Made by a program: the position numbers and the translations under genes
Assembly (NCBI GenBank): GCA_963627465.1
Contig: CAVGBO010000045.1
Span: 9,088 to 73,087, forward strand
Direction of reading: 5' to 3'
Source of the DNA: CAKUFA01 sp963627465
GTDB taxonomy: Bacteria > Bacillota > Clostridia > Christensenellales > Aristaeellaceae
Length of the DNA: 64,000 nt
Notes under the pieces: model-generated
The model's input: the letters and a program-made list of their open reading frames with translations, nothing else
What the model was told of the DNA's origin: nothing
The model's database searches: none
In this document: positions 18,774 to 27,087 of the stretch, piece by piece
Numbering within the stretch: the stretch's first letter is position 1
Layout of the letters: each line of letters opens with the position of its first letter

Positions 18774-19949
18774 ATGTTGAAAGCAAGCTGTGAAAACGGG
18801 AAACTGACCGTTGCACTGGAAGGCCGTGTTGACTCCACCAATGCTCCGGCAATCGAGCAGGAAATTACGCAACGCTGCGCCGAGCATCCTCATGATGCCT
18901 TGACGCTGGATCTGGAGCAGCTGGCCTACATCTCCAGTGCAGGTCTGCGGGTAATCCTTCACCTGCGCAAGATGGAGCCCAAGCTCAGCTTGGTCAATGT
19001 CAGTCCCGAGGTTTACGAAATTCTGGACATGACAGGCTTTGCGGAAATGCTGCCCGTGCAGAAGGCCTATCGCCATTTGAGCGTGGAGGGCTGCGAGGTC
19101 ATCGGTCAGGGAGCCAATGGCAAGGTGTACCGGCTGGATCGGGACACCATCATTAAGGTGTATTACAATCCGGACAGCTTGCCGGACATTCAGCGTGAGC
19201 GGGAGTTGGCACGGAAGGCTTTCGTGCTGGGGATTCCCACGGCCATCCCCTTCGATGTGGTGAAGGTGGGAGACAGCTACGGTTCCGTGTTTGAGCTGCT
19301 GAACGCCAAGACCTTTTCTCAGCTGATCAAGGAAAATCCCACTCAGATGGATATCTACGTGCAGATGTATGTGGATCTGCTGAAGCAGATTCACACCACC
19401 CACGTAAAGCCCGGCGAAATGCCCTGCATGAAAGATGTGGTAGTAGGCTGGGCGGACTTCCTGAAGGATTATCTTCCTAAGGAGCAGGCGGAGAAGCTGT
19501 GCGCCTTGGTGCAGGCCGTGCCGGAGCGGGATACCATGCTCCATGGGGATTATCACACCAACAACCTGATGATGCAGGGTGATGAGGTGCTGCTGATCGA
19601 CATGGATACCCTGTGCGTGGGGCATCCTATCTTTGAGCTGGCCAGCATGTACCTGGGCTTTGTGGCCTTCGGCGAGGTAGATCCCGGCGTTACCATGAAG
19701 TTTATGGGACTGAACCATGAAGTCACCATGGAGTTCTGGCGGAAGAGCCTGCGGCGCTATTTGCAGGATCGGGATGAAGCAGCCGTTCACGCCGTGGAGC
19801 AGAAAGCCATGCTCATCGGCTATGCCCGGCTGATGCGCCGCACCATCCGCCGCAACGGTCTGAACACCCCGGACGGGCAGGCGGTCATTGCCCTGTGCCG
19901 CAGCCGCATTGGGGAGCTTCTGCCCCAAATCGATACACTGGATTTCTGA
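18774..19949 (+). CDS. STAS domain fused to an aminoglycoside-phosphotransferase-like kinase
   Basis: 391 residues. Residues 1-100 are a STAS domain with YISSAGLRVIL (candidate phosphoserine Ser55), very like the separate STAS protein two genes upstream. Residues about 115-391 are an APH/choline-kinase-like phosphotransferase: IGQGANGKVYRL nucleotide loop, IIKVYY with the ATP-binding Lys, HGDYHTNNL catalytic loop (His257, Asp259) and LIDMDTLCVGHP metal site. The kinase part resembles the TIGR02172 family of unknown substrate. The fusion suggests that partner-switch signalling directly gates a small-molecule or protein kinase. AGGAGG precedes the ATG. Confidence 0.88.
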   Translation: MLKASCENGKLTVALEGRVDSTNAPAIEQEITQRCAEHPHDALTLDLEQLAYISSAGLRVILHLRKMEPKLSLVNVSPEVYEILDMTGFAEMLPVQKAYRHLSVEGCEVIGQGANGKVYRLDRDTIIKVYYNPDSLPDIQRERELARKAFVLGIPTAIPFDVVKVGDSYGSVFELLNAKTFSQLIKENPTQMDIYVQMYVDLLKQIHTTHVKPGEMPCMKDVVVGWADFLKDYLPKEQAEKLCALVQAVPERDTMLHGDYHTNNLMMQGDEVLLIDMDTLCVGHPIFELASMYLGFVAFGEVDPGVTMKFMGLNHEVTMEFWRKSLRRYLQDRDEAAVHAVEQKAMLIGYARLMRRTIRRNGLNTPDGQAVIALCRSRIGELLPQIDTLDF

Positions 19950-19974
19950 ATCAAATCATGAATGGGGGAAACGC

Positions 19975-20631
19975 ATGAAGCGTCTCTTTGGCGGCCTGAA
20001 AATGTCCTGGCCTGCGGTGATCCTCTTTGCGATAGTGGTCGGCGTATACGCCGGCACCATGCTGCTGATTCCGGCAACGGCGAACACGTCCTTCCGGGAT
20101 ATTGGTATCCTGTATGAGTGGTGGGTGGTGTTCGCCGTCATCATTGTGGTGAACTGCAAGCACAGCTGGGAAGCCGCGCTGAAGTGCTTCATCTTCTTCC
20201 TAATTAGTCAGCCGGTGATTTACGGGGTGGAGATTTGCTTTGGCAAAATGACCCTGAAAAACGCATGGCTCTATTATCAGCAATGGTGGCTGGCCATGAC
20301 GCTCCTGACCCTGCCGGGAGGCTTTATTGCCTACTTCAGCAAGAAGCAGAATGTGCTGGGCAGCGTGATCCTGGCACTGGGCAATGCCCTTCAGCTGGTG
20401 CACGGCTGCTATTATACGGTGCTCGCTGTCCTCAGCTTTCCCCATCATCTGCTGAGTGCCCTGTTCTGCTTTGCCTCTGTGGTGATCATGAGCTTTTCCG
20501 TGCAGCGGAAGAAGCGGTATCAGTGGCTGACCCTGATGCTTTCCCTGCTTTTCACAGCGGCGGTTATGGTGCTGATGAAAGCTACCAATCGGTACATTTA
20601 CACAGACGGACAAGGCTTTTTCTTCCCGTAA
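19975..20631 (+). CDS. Six-helix membrane protein of unknown function
   Basis: 218 residues with about six hydrophobic segments (around 12-30, 48-60, 70-82, 105-118, 126-160, 180-198) and no recognised motif. Start ATG 19975 is chosen for the GGGGGA site; the longer frame from 19888 lies inside the preceding gene. It closes the partner-switching operon by position (25 bases after the STAS-kinase) and might be a membrane partner; this is inference only. Confidence 0.75.
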   Translation: MKRLFGGLKMSWPAVILFAIVVGVYAGTMLLIPATANTSFRDIGILYEWWVVFAVIIVVNCKHSWEAALKCFIFFLISQPVIYGVEICFGKMTLKNAWLYYQQWWLAMTLLTLPGGFIAYFSKKQNVLGSVILALGNALQLVHGCYYTVLAVLSFPHHLLSALFCFASVVIMSFSVQRKKRYQWLTLMLSLLFTAAVMVLMKATNRYIYTDGQGFFFP

Positions 20632-20671
20632 AAAAATCTCAAAAATTTTTTTCTCATGCGGGAAGAAAAAG
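20616..20671. repeat. 13-bp inverted repeat at the end of the membrane protein gene
   Basis: CTTTTTCTTCCCG (20616-20628) and CGGGAAGAAAAAG (20659-20671) are perfect inverted repeats around an A/T-rich centre. It may work as a transcript end, though no clear T run follows the right arm. Confidence 0.5.
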
Positions 20672-20689
20672 GGAGGGCTCCTTCGTTAA

Positions 20690-20773
20690 ATAGGTGCCCG
20701 GACAATGAAGCCGGGAAACAAACCCCAGTAACCCGGAGGACGGCAGGAAGACGCCACTCCGTGATTACTGAAA
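20690..20773 (+). ncRNA. Structured leader RNA of unassigned class
   Basis: Two helices are clear. CCCGG (20697-20701) pairs with CCGGG (20711-20715). A long arm pairs CAGTAA (20726) with TTACTG (20765-20770), CGGAG with CTCCG and an inner GGC with GCC. It ends about 30 bases before the start of a small secreted protein and leaves the AGGAGG site free. Words such as AGGTGCCCGG and GGCAGGAAGACGCC recall parts of cobalamin riboswitches, but the conserved core is missing. I do not assign a class. Confidence 0.4.
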
Positions 20774-20801
20774 AACCCACTTATTGAAGGAGGAATACCC
20801 C

Positions 20802-21341
20802 ATGAAAAAGTTCCTGTCACTGATGGTTGCACTGCTGGTTCTGGCTACCGTTCCTGCCTTTGCAGATACCATCGAAAACAATGATGGCACCGTGACCCTG
20901 ACCACCGACAATGGTGTGTCCCTGACCTACACCAAGGACGAGTTCGAAGTTACCGTGGATGAAAACGGCGACGTGGCCGGCAGCTACACCGGCGAGTCTC
21001 CTGAACCCATCCACTTCACCGTTGCTACCATGAAGGACACCGATGCAGAAGCCTACATCAACGAGCAGGCTGCTGCCCACAGTGCCGAAGTGGAAAAGAT
21101 CGCTGCCTTTGACGAAGAAGCCGAATGGTTCTCTTTCAGCTATGAAGAGGCAGCTGCTGACGGCAACACCAACACCGTAACGGTTTATGCCCGCAACTGC
21201 GAAGGCGGCTGCTATGTGGTGACGGCTTATTCTTACTTCACCGCTGACGCTGCCGATGCAGAAACCACCGACGACGGCGATGCAATCGACGGCTCCGTGG
21301 AGCTGACCATGATCCTGGACAGCATGAGCTTCGCAAAGTAA
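20802..21341 (+). CDS. Small secreted protein of unknown function
   Basis: 179 residues. ATG 20802 follows AGGAGG; a TTG at 20784 overlaps that site. Signal peptide MKKFLSLMVALLVLATVPAFA, cleaved before DT. The mature part is acidic and Thr-rich, with a beta-rich pattern and a possible disulfide pair (CEGGC). No family recognised. It has a structured leader upstream and a strong terminator downstream, so it is a regulated single gene. Confidence 0.8.
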   Translation: MKKFLSLMVALLVLATVPAFADTIENNDGTVTLTTDNGVSLTYTKDEFEVTVDENGDVAGSYTGESPEPIHFTVATMKDTDAEAYINEQAAAHSAEVEKIAAFDEEAEWFSFSYEEAAADGNTNTVTVYARNCEGGCYVVTAYSYFTADAADAETTDDGDAIDGSVELTMILDSMSFAK

Positions 21342-21356
21342 TCTCATAAAATATTG

Positions 21357-21404
21357 GGCCGGCATCAGGTATACTTCCTGCGTACCTGATGCCGGCCTTT
21401 CTTT
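21357..21404 (+). terminator. Strong rho-independent terminator
   Basis: A 15-bp perfect stem (GGCCGGCATCAGGTA with TACCTGATGCCGGCC) followed by TTTCTTT. Confidence 0.95.
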
Positions 21405-21413
21405 ATGCAATGC

Positions 21414-21442
21414 TTGCTTTTACCATGCCTGCATGCTATCAT
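21414..21442 (+). promoter_or_regulatory. Sigma-A promoter of the secreted hydrolase
   Basis: TTGCTT (21414-21419), 17-base spacer, TATCAT (21437-21442), 41 bases before the start codon. Confidence 0.6.
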
Positions 21443-21482
21443 ACAGGCACAGAAGGGATTCCTTCGGGAGGGAGATCATTCG

Positions 21483-22373
21483 ATGAAAAAGATCGTTGCC
21501 CTGCTTATGGCGGGGTTGATGCTTGCCGGGCTTACGCCATGCCTGGCGGAAGAAAATCAAGCGGAGGATGCAAGCACCATGGTGAAGACGGTATCAACGA
21601 GCGACGTGACCATGGACTATGTAGTGTTCGGCAGCGGAGAAAAGACCTTCGTGATTCTTCCCGGCCTGTCCATTCACAGCGTTATGGGGTCGGCAGAGGC
21701 CATTGCCGCCGCCTATCAGTCCTTTGCGGAGGAATACACGGTGTACGTTTTTGACCGGGCAAAGGATTTGAAGGAAGGATATACTGTCCGGGACATGGCG
21801 GAGGACACGGCCAAAGCCATGGAAGCCCTGCACATCGAAGGCGCAGACGTTTTCGGCGCATCCCAAGGGGGCATGATGGCGCAGTATCTGGCCATTGATC
21901 ACCCGGCCTTGGTGCACAAGCTGATCCTTGGCTCTACCTTGTCGAAGCCTAACGACACCTTTCTGAATGTGGTTGACACATGGATCAGCCTTGCGGAAGC
22001 ACGGGATGAAGATGGGCTGCTGGCAAGCTTTGCGGATCAGATCTATGGCAAGGCAACCTTGGAGGCTTATCGGGATTACCTGATTACATCCAATCGTGGG
22101 ATTACGGTGGAAGAATATCAGCGGTTCATCATTCTGGCCACTGCCTGCAAAACCTTCGACTGCTACGATGCCCTGTCATCCATTCAGTGCCCGGTGCTGG
22201 TGCTGGGTTCGGAAGGGGATCAGGTGGTGACGGCGGAAGGCTCTCGGGAAATCGCTGAAAAACTGAACTGCACCCTGTACCTGTACGATGCCCAGTATGG
22301 TCACGGGGTGTACGATGAAGCGCCGGATTATAAGCAGCGGTGTCTGGACTTCCTGCAAAGCGGCGAACAATAA
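21483..22373 (+). CDS. Secreted alpha/beta hydrolase
   Basis: 296 residues. ATG 21483 is chosen for the GGGAGG site, and the 26 residues before it in the open frame are not a signal peptide. The signal peptide ends at CLA-EE. Fold landmarks: VILPGL near the oxyanion hole, FGASQGGMMAQ with the nucleophile Ser (about 128), GSEGDQV for the acid and YGHGVYDE for the His. Likely an esterase, lipase or peptidase of unknown substrate. It is monocistronic between its own promoter and a shared terminator. Confidence 0.85.
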   Translation: MKKIVALLMAGLMLAGLTPCLAEENQAEDASTMVKTVSTSDVTMDYVVFGSGEKTFVILPGLSIHSVMGSAEAIAAAYQSFAEEYTVYVFDRAKDLKEGYTVRDMAEDTAKAMEALHIEGADVFGASQGGMMAQYLAIDHPALVHKLILGSTLSKPNDTFLNVVDTWISLAEARDEDGLLASFADQIYGKATLEAYRDYLITSNRGITVEEYQRFIILATACKTFDCYDALSSIQCPVLVLGSEGDQVVTAEGSREIAEKLNCTLYLYDAQYGHGVYDEAPDYKQRCLDFLQSGEQ

Positions 22374-22374
22374 G

Positions 22375-22408
22375 AAAAGGGGTGCTGTGAATTTCACAGC
22401 ACCCTTTT
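22375..22408. terminator. Bidirectional terminator between convergent genes
   Basis: AAAAGGGGTGCTGTGAA with TTTCACAGCACCCTTTT forms a stem flanked by A and T runs, so it works in both directions. It overlaps the last bases of the kinase gene on the minus strand. Confidence 0.92.
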
Positions 22409-23863
22409 CACTGCATCCAGCCAGCCTTGGTACAGGGTATCCCGTTCCTGCTGCTCCATTTGTGGACAGAAGGTCTTGTAAACAGTCTTGCTGAAAATGT
22501 CCTCATCATACAGTCCAATGCTGAGCCCGGCAGCATAGGCTGCGCCGATGGCACTCAGCTCTTCCGCCTGGGGCACACGGAGCACGGCGTTGGTAATGTC
22601 GCTTTGGAACTGCATTAGCCAACTGTTGCGGGTAGGCCCGCCGTCTACACGCAGCTCCACATCAGGCAGGGAGGCAGCCTGCTGCATCAGCTTCACCACA
22701 TCCGTGATTTGATAGGCAATGGCGCTTAATCCAGCCTTGACAATCTCCTTCTGCCCGGTGGTGCGGCGCATGCCGACAATGGCTGCTTCCGCATTGGCCT
22801 GCCAGTAGGGCGCGCCTAAGCCGGAAAAGGCAGGAACGATATAGGCATGATCCGCCGGATCAGCTTCTCGTGCCATTTGCTCGCTTTCCCCGGCACTGTG
22901 CAGCAGATGCATGTCGTCCTTCAGCCAAGTGATGACCGCACCGGTGTAGTTGATGTTGCCTTCCAGCACGTACTGCACCTTGCCGTTCGTTTTCCATGCC
23001 AGGGAGGTCACAATGCCTTGGTCGGAGAAAATAGGGGATTCCCCGATGTTCATCATAATGGAGGAGCCGGTGCCGTAGGTGGCCTTCATCATGCCGGGCT
23101 TGCGGCAGCCCTGACCGAATAGAGCACCGTGGCTGTCGCCCATCACCCCGTGAATGGGGACTTTCTTCGGCAGCACGCCCTCGAAGTCCGTTTCACCGAA
23201 GAAGCCGTCCGAATCCGTAACATCTCCCAGGCAGCCCATGGGAATGCCGAAGATGCAGCACAGCTCCTCATCCCATTGCAGGGTGGAGATGTTGAATAGC
23301 TGGGTTCGGGAGGCATTGGAATAATCCGTGCGGAACGCTTGCCCATGGGTCAGCCGGTGCACCAGATAGCTGTCCATGGTGCCCACGCAAATCTCGCCCT
23401 TCAGGGCACGCTCACGTACCCCGGGCACGTTTTCCATGATCCAGCTCAGCTTGGCAGCGGAAAAATAGGGAGACAGGCGCAAACCTGTTTTTTTGCGGAC
23501 GGTTTCCGCCAGCCCTTGGCCTTCGATGCGATCGCAGATAGCCTTTCCACGGGCACACTGCCACACAATGGCGTTGTACACTGGGGCAAGGGTTGCTCGA
23601 TCCCACGCCATGGCGGTTTCCCGCTGGTTGCTGATGCCCACGGCAGCAATCTCTTGACCGCTGACGCCGCTTTGCGTTATGAGGGCTTGCACCAGATCAA
23701 TCAGGTTGCGGTAGATTTCCTCCGGGTCATGCTCCACCCAGCCGTTTTCATCGATGATTTGCCGATGGGGGTGATCCAGCCGCAGCAGGATCTTCCCCCC
23801 TTCGTCAAACAGCATGACTTTCGTGCCCTGGGTGCTTTGGTCAATGCCAATGATGTAGGGCAT
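22394..23863 (-). CDS. FGGY-family carbohydrate kinase (candidate apulose kinase; glycerol-kinase-like)
   Basis: 489 residues. ATG 23863 follows GGGAAGGGG; a GTG at 23872 overlaps that site. FGGY landmarks: GIDQSTQGTKVMLFD phosphate loop, GISNQRET, GDSHGALFGQ with the catalytic Asp region, YGTGSSIMMN, and the ATP-binding GGPTRNSWLMQ. It phosphorylates a sugar or polyol at the expense of ATP. The closest pattern is glycerol kinase, but it is the last gene of a sugar operon right after both transketolase halves. That arrangement is the one described for apulose kinase with apulose-4-phosphate transketolase; L-fuculose or xylulose kinase are alternatives. Confidence 0.85.
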   Translation of the reverse strand: MPYIIGIDQSTQGTKVMLFDEGGKILLRLDHPHRQIIDENGWVEHDPEEIYRNLIDLVQALITQSGVSGQEIAAVGISNQRETAMAWDRATLAPVYNAIVWQCARGKAICDRIEGQGLAETVRKKTGLRLSPYFSAAKLSWIMENVPGVRERALKGEICVGTMDSYLVHRLTHGQAFRTDYSNASRTQLFNISTLQWDEELCCIFGIPMGCLGDVTDSDGFFGETDFEGVLPKKVPIHGVMGDSHGALFGQGCRKPGMMKATYGTGSSIMMNIGESPIFSDQGIVTSLAWKTNGKVQYVLEGNINYTGAVITWLKDDMHLLHSAGESEQMAREADPADHAYIVPAFSGLGAPYWQANAEAAIVGMRRTTGQKEIVKAGLSAIAYQITDVVKLMQQAASLPDVELRVDGGPTRNSWLMQFQSDITNAVLRVPQAEELSAIGAAYAAGLSIGLYDEDIFSKTVYKTFCPQMEQQERDTLYQGWLDAVKRVL

Positions 23864-23868
23864 GATGC

Positions 23869-24816
23869 TCACCCCTTCCCGTGCAGTGTTTCCTGAACCG
23901 TCTTCACAATGCCTTCCGCATTCAGGCCATAGTAGTCAAACACTTCCTGGGACGTGCCGGTGATCACGGGAGCGTCCGGCAGGGAAAGCTCCTTCACATA
24001 GGTGGGGCAGGCTTCGCTGACCACCTGTGCCACCATGGCACCCAGACCGCCGTAGGGAGCATGCTCCTCCACGGTTACAACCAGCTTGGCTCCACGGGCG
24101 GCACGGATGACCGCCTCCCGGTCAAGGGGCTTGACACAGTACATATCCAGCACCGTGCAGGAAACGCCTTGAGCGGAGAGCATTTCCCCGGTCAGCTTGG
24201 CAGGGCGCACCATTTCACCGCAGGCGATGAGCACCACATCCGTATTTTCGCCCCCCTGCAGCACGGTGGCTTTGTTCATTGCAAAGGGAACGTGATCTTC
24301 TTCATAAATATCTTCCACGGGATTCCGCCCCACGCGAATGTAGGCAGGCTGCTGATCCAGCAGCAGATGCTCAATCAGTTTCCGGGTCTGGTGACGGTCG
24401 CTGGGCAGATACACACGCATGTTGGGCAGGGCGCTCATGGCGGCAATGTCCTGGGCGGAGTGGTGACTCATGCCCAGTGCGCCGTAACTGACGCCGCCGC
24501 TGATGCCAATCAGCTTCACATTGGTGTTGCTGTAGCAGACATCCACCTTGCACTGCTCGTAGCTCCGTGTGGTGAGGAAGCAGGCAGGAGAGGCAGCAAA
24601 GGGCTTCTTGCCGCACTTGGCCAGGCCGGCGCTGATGCTGACCAGATTCTGCTCCGCAATGCCGGTTTCTACAAACTGCTTGGGATACTGTTGGGCAAAG
24701 GGGGTCAGGGAGGCACTGCCACGGCTGTCCGAGCAAAGCACCACCAGGTTGGGATCTTCCGCAGCCTTCTCCATCAGCACTTCACAAATGGCCTGACGAT
24801 TGGGAATCTTATTCAT
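23869..24816 (-). CDS. Transketolase C-terminal subunit (possible AptB-like)
   Basis: 315 residues forming the pyrimidine-binding and C-terminal domains of a split transketolase. ETGIAEQNLVSISAGLA holds the catalytic Glu (about residue 53-55); AALGMSHH-like SYGALGMSHHSAQD and VTVEEHAPYGGLG are family marks. It needs the neighbouring N-terminal subunit for thiamine-diphosphate chemistry. Its start overlaps the end of that subunit's gene by 8 bases, and the kinase gene follows at once, indicating tight coupling. Confidence 0.93.
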   Translation of the reverse strand: MNKIPNRQAICEVLMEKAAEDPNLVVLCSDSRGSASLTPFAQQYPKQFVETGIAEQNLVSISAGLAKCGKKPFAASPACFLTTRSYEQCKVDVCYSNTNVKLIGISGGVSYGALGMSHHSAQDIAAMSALPNMRVYLPSDRHQTRKLIEHLLLDQQPAYIRVGRNPVEDIYEEDHVPFAMNKATVLQGGENTDVVLIACGEMVRPAKLTGEMLSAQGVSCTVLDMYCVKPLDREAVIRAARGAKLVVTVEEHAPYGGLGAMVAQVVSEACPTYVKELSLPDAPVITGTSQEVFDYYGLNAEGIVKTVQETLHGKG

Positions 24817-25642
24817 GCAGTGCGGCCTCCTCTCGTGCCTTCAGATCCTGCATGATCTGGGCATACTCCTCTGCCGTAGGCACTTTGTGGTGCCAGTTGG
24901 CCTTGTTTTCCATCACGGGGGAACCGCATCCCTTGGTGGTGTTGGCAATGATCACCGTAGGCTTTCCCTTGGTGGCCTTGGCCTCTTCAAAGGCACGGCG
25001 GAGGGAAGGAATATCGTTGCCGGGCACGGAGATGGTATGCCAGCCAAAGCTTGCCCAGCGGGTGCACTGGTCATCCTGCTGCATCACGTCTTCCGTGCTG
25101 CCGGAGATTTGCAGCCGATTTCGATCCACCACGGCGCACAGGTTGTCCAGCTTGTAGTGACCGCCGGCCATAGCTCCTTCCCATACGGAGCCTTCCGCCA
25201 ATTCCCCGTCTCCCATCACGGTGTAGACCCGGGTGGGACGGTCGTCCATCTTGGCGGCCAGTGCCATGCCAATGGATACCGGCAGACCATGCCCCAGGGA
25301 GCCGCTGTTCATCTCAATGCCCGGCAGCTTGTTGTTGGGGTGGCCGATAAACTTGGAGCCGAACTTGCTGAACTCCGCCAGCACCTGTTCATAGGGGAAG
25401 AAGCCCTTTTCTGCCAGCACGGCGTACAGGGCTTCCACGGAATGTCCCTTGCTGAGGACGAACAGATCCCGGTTAGGGTCATCCTGATTTTCCGGGGAGA
25501 TATTCATCTGGTCAAAGTACAGGGTCACAAGAACGTCAATGACGCTCATGTCCCCGCCGATGTGTCCGCCTTTGCCGGCCATCACAATGTCCAGCACGTG
25601 CTGACGCAGGTGGTAGGACAGGGCGGTTAGATTCTGCTTCAT
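24809..25642 (-). CDS. Transketolase N-terminal subunit (possible AptA-like)
   Basis: 277 residues, the thiamine-diphosphate-binding half. Landmarks: GGHIGGDMSVIDVL, SKGHSVEALYAVLA with a catalytic His, GSLGHGLPVSIGMALA, and the diphosphate motif GDGELAEGSVWEGAM (about 140-155) ending in NRLQ. Start MKQNLTAL at 25642 has GAGGTG upstream; the longer frame runs into the isomerase gene. A separate, sugar-operon copy of split transketolase usually has a specialised donor substrate rather than the pentose phosphate role. Confidence 0.93.
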   Translation of the reverse strand: MKQNLTALSYHLRQHVLDIVMAGKGGHIGGDMSVIDVLVTLYFDQMNISPENQDDPNRDLFVLSKGHSVEALYAVLAEKGFFPYEQVLAEFSKFGSKFIGHPNNKLPGIEMNSGSLGHGLPVSIGMALAAKMDDRPTRVYTVMGDGELAEGSVWEGAMAGGHYKLDNLCAVVDRNRLQISGSTEDVMQQDDQCTRWASFGWHTISVPGNDIPSLRRAFEEAKATKGKPTVIIANTTKGCGSPVMENKANWHHKVPTAEEYAQIMQDLKAREEAALHE

Positions 25643-25646
25643 GTGC

Positions 25647-27068
25647 TTACACCTCGTCAAACACAACGTCTTCCCCGTGGAGATAGGCCTTGACCTTTTC
25701 TTCAATGGGGTCGTACAGGTCAGGCTTTACGCCCAGGTACTTGCAGGCTTCGTACACCACCGGCACCACATCCCCATGGATGGCAGCCACGTGATGAATG
25801 TAGGGGCCTTCCACCACCTTGGCCTCCAGCCGCTTCAGGTTGGCAACCTCCACCCACACATAGGTGCCCCGGGTCCAGGGGCCGTCAATGCCCTTAGCAT
25901 GACCCAGCAGGATGGAATATTCACCGTCGTCCCCGTCAAAGCGGACAAGGCTCATGGGACCATGCTTCGCCTCGGCGGATACGGCACCGTTTTGCGGGAA
26001 GGCTACCGGCACGCAGATGCTGGGCTTTTCTTTCGCCACGGAAATGGGCCAGGGGCCGCAGTGCTGCAGCAGTTCCCCGTTATCGTTGTCCGGGTGACGC
26101 ACGGTCCAGTCAGAGAACATGACCCGACGGGTATTCATGGAGGCAGCCTCGGCAATCAGCTGGGAAATAGCACCGTGGATATCCGTTTCGCACACCACGG
26201 GGATGCCTTCCTCGTTCAGCAGGGCATTGGCGGCGCAGGGCATGATGCCGATTTCGTCCTGCAGGGCGTTCCAACACTGAATGGCAATGGCGTTGCAGCC
26301 GTATTTCGTGGCAAGGCTCTTCATGGCCACCTTCAGGGCAGCCACGGAAGTGAGTCCTGCATCATCAATGCGGCAAGTCATGTTTTCCTTGCAGTAAGCC
26401 ACCACCTTGGCCACCTCTGTCCCTTCCTCACGCCACTTCTTCATCTCTGCATACAGTTCCGGCAGGGGAATGGGGGAAAGCTGAATGTTGAACTTCTCCA
26501 GCAGCTCCCCTTCGTTGCACATGGTGGACCAGAAGTCGAAGGGGCGGGGGCCGATCTGCAGAATCCGGGTGTGCCGGAAGGTACGCACCACGTTGCACAC
26601 AGCCAGGAAGTCCTTGACACCCCGGGCAAACTCAGGGTCTTCCAGGTTGCAGTTGTTCATGTAGGTAAAGGGCACGTGGAAGCGGCGAAGCACCTTGCCG
26701 GTAGCGAATAGACCGCACTGACTGTCACGCAGGCGCATGCCGTTTTCGTCCGGCCGCTCGTCCCGGGGACCCCACAGCAGCACCGGCACGTTCAGTGCCT
26801 TGGCCAGGCGGGCGCATTCGTATTCCGTGCCGAAGTTGCAGTGAGCCAGAAACAAACCGTCCACCTTTTCCGCCCGGAACTTGGCGATGATCTTTTCCAG
26901 TCCGGCATCATCGTACAGCAGACCTTCCTCATTCACATCGTCAATGTCCACAAAGTTCACATCCAGCTCCTTCAGCCGCTGCGCCGTCAGGTTGCGGAAG
27001 ACGACGGCTGCAGGGGCGCTGAAGATGGCACGGCGGGTAGGGGCAAAACCAAGCTTGATCGCGTTCAT
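25647..27068 (-). CDS. L-fucose/L-arabinose isomerase-like sugar isomerase
   Basis: 473 residues with the layout of the fucose/arabinose isomerase family. It has an N-terminal Rossmann-like half (KVDGLFLAHCNFGTE, GPRDERPDENGMRLRDSQCG), a middle part with AIQCWNALQDEIGIMPC (metal-ligand Glu) and CETDIHGA (metal-ligand Asp), and a C-terminal His-containing beta domain (YIHHVAAIHGD). It converts an aldose to a ketose. In this operon the product would be the substrate of the FGGY kinase. Its true sugar is not determined by sequence; D-apiose to apulose is one hypothesis. Confidence 0.88.
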   Translation of the reverse strand: MNAIKLGFAPTRRAIFSAPAAVVFRNLTAQRLKELDVNFVDIDDVNEEGLLYDDAGLEKIIAKFRAEKVDGLFLAHCNFGTEYECARLAKALNVPVLLWGPRDERPDENGMRLRDSQCGLFATGKVLRRFHVPFTYMNNCNLEDPEFARGVKDFLAVCNVVRTFRHTRILQIGPRPFDFWSTMCNEGELLEKFNIQLSPIPLPELYAEMKKWREEGTEVAKVVAYCKENMTCRIDDAGLTSVAALKVAMKSLATKYGCNAIAIQCWNALQDEIGIMPCAANALLNEEGIPVVCETDIHGAISQLIAEAASMNTRRVMFSDWTVRHPDNDNGELLQHCGPWPISVAKEKPSICVPVAFPQNGAVSAEAKHGPMSLVRFDGDDGEYSILLGHAKGIDGPWTRGTYVWVEVANLKRLEAKVVEGPYIHHVAAIHGDVVPVVYEACKYLGVKPDLYDPIEEKVKAYLHGEDVVFDEV

Positions 27069-27087
27069 GATGTTCTATCTCCTGTTA

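Noticed and set aside
20690..20773. Assignment as cobalamin riboswitch
   Set aside because: Only scattered words match; the conserved central core and B12 box are not present, so the class is left open.
25647..27068. Firm assignment as L-fucose isomerase (fucI)
   Set aside because: The fold fits, but no fuculose kinase/aldolase set is present, so the sugar cannot be named.
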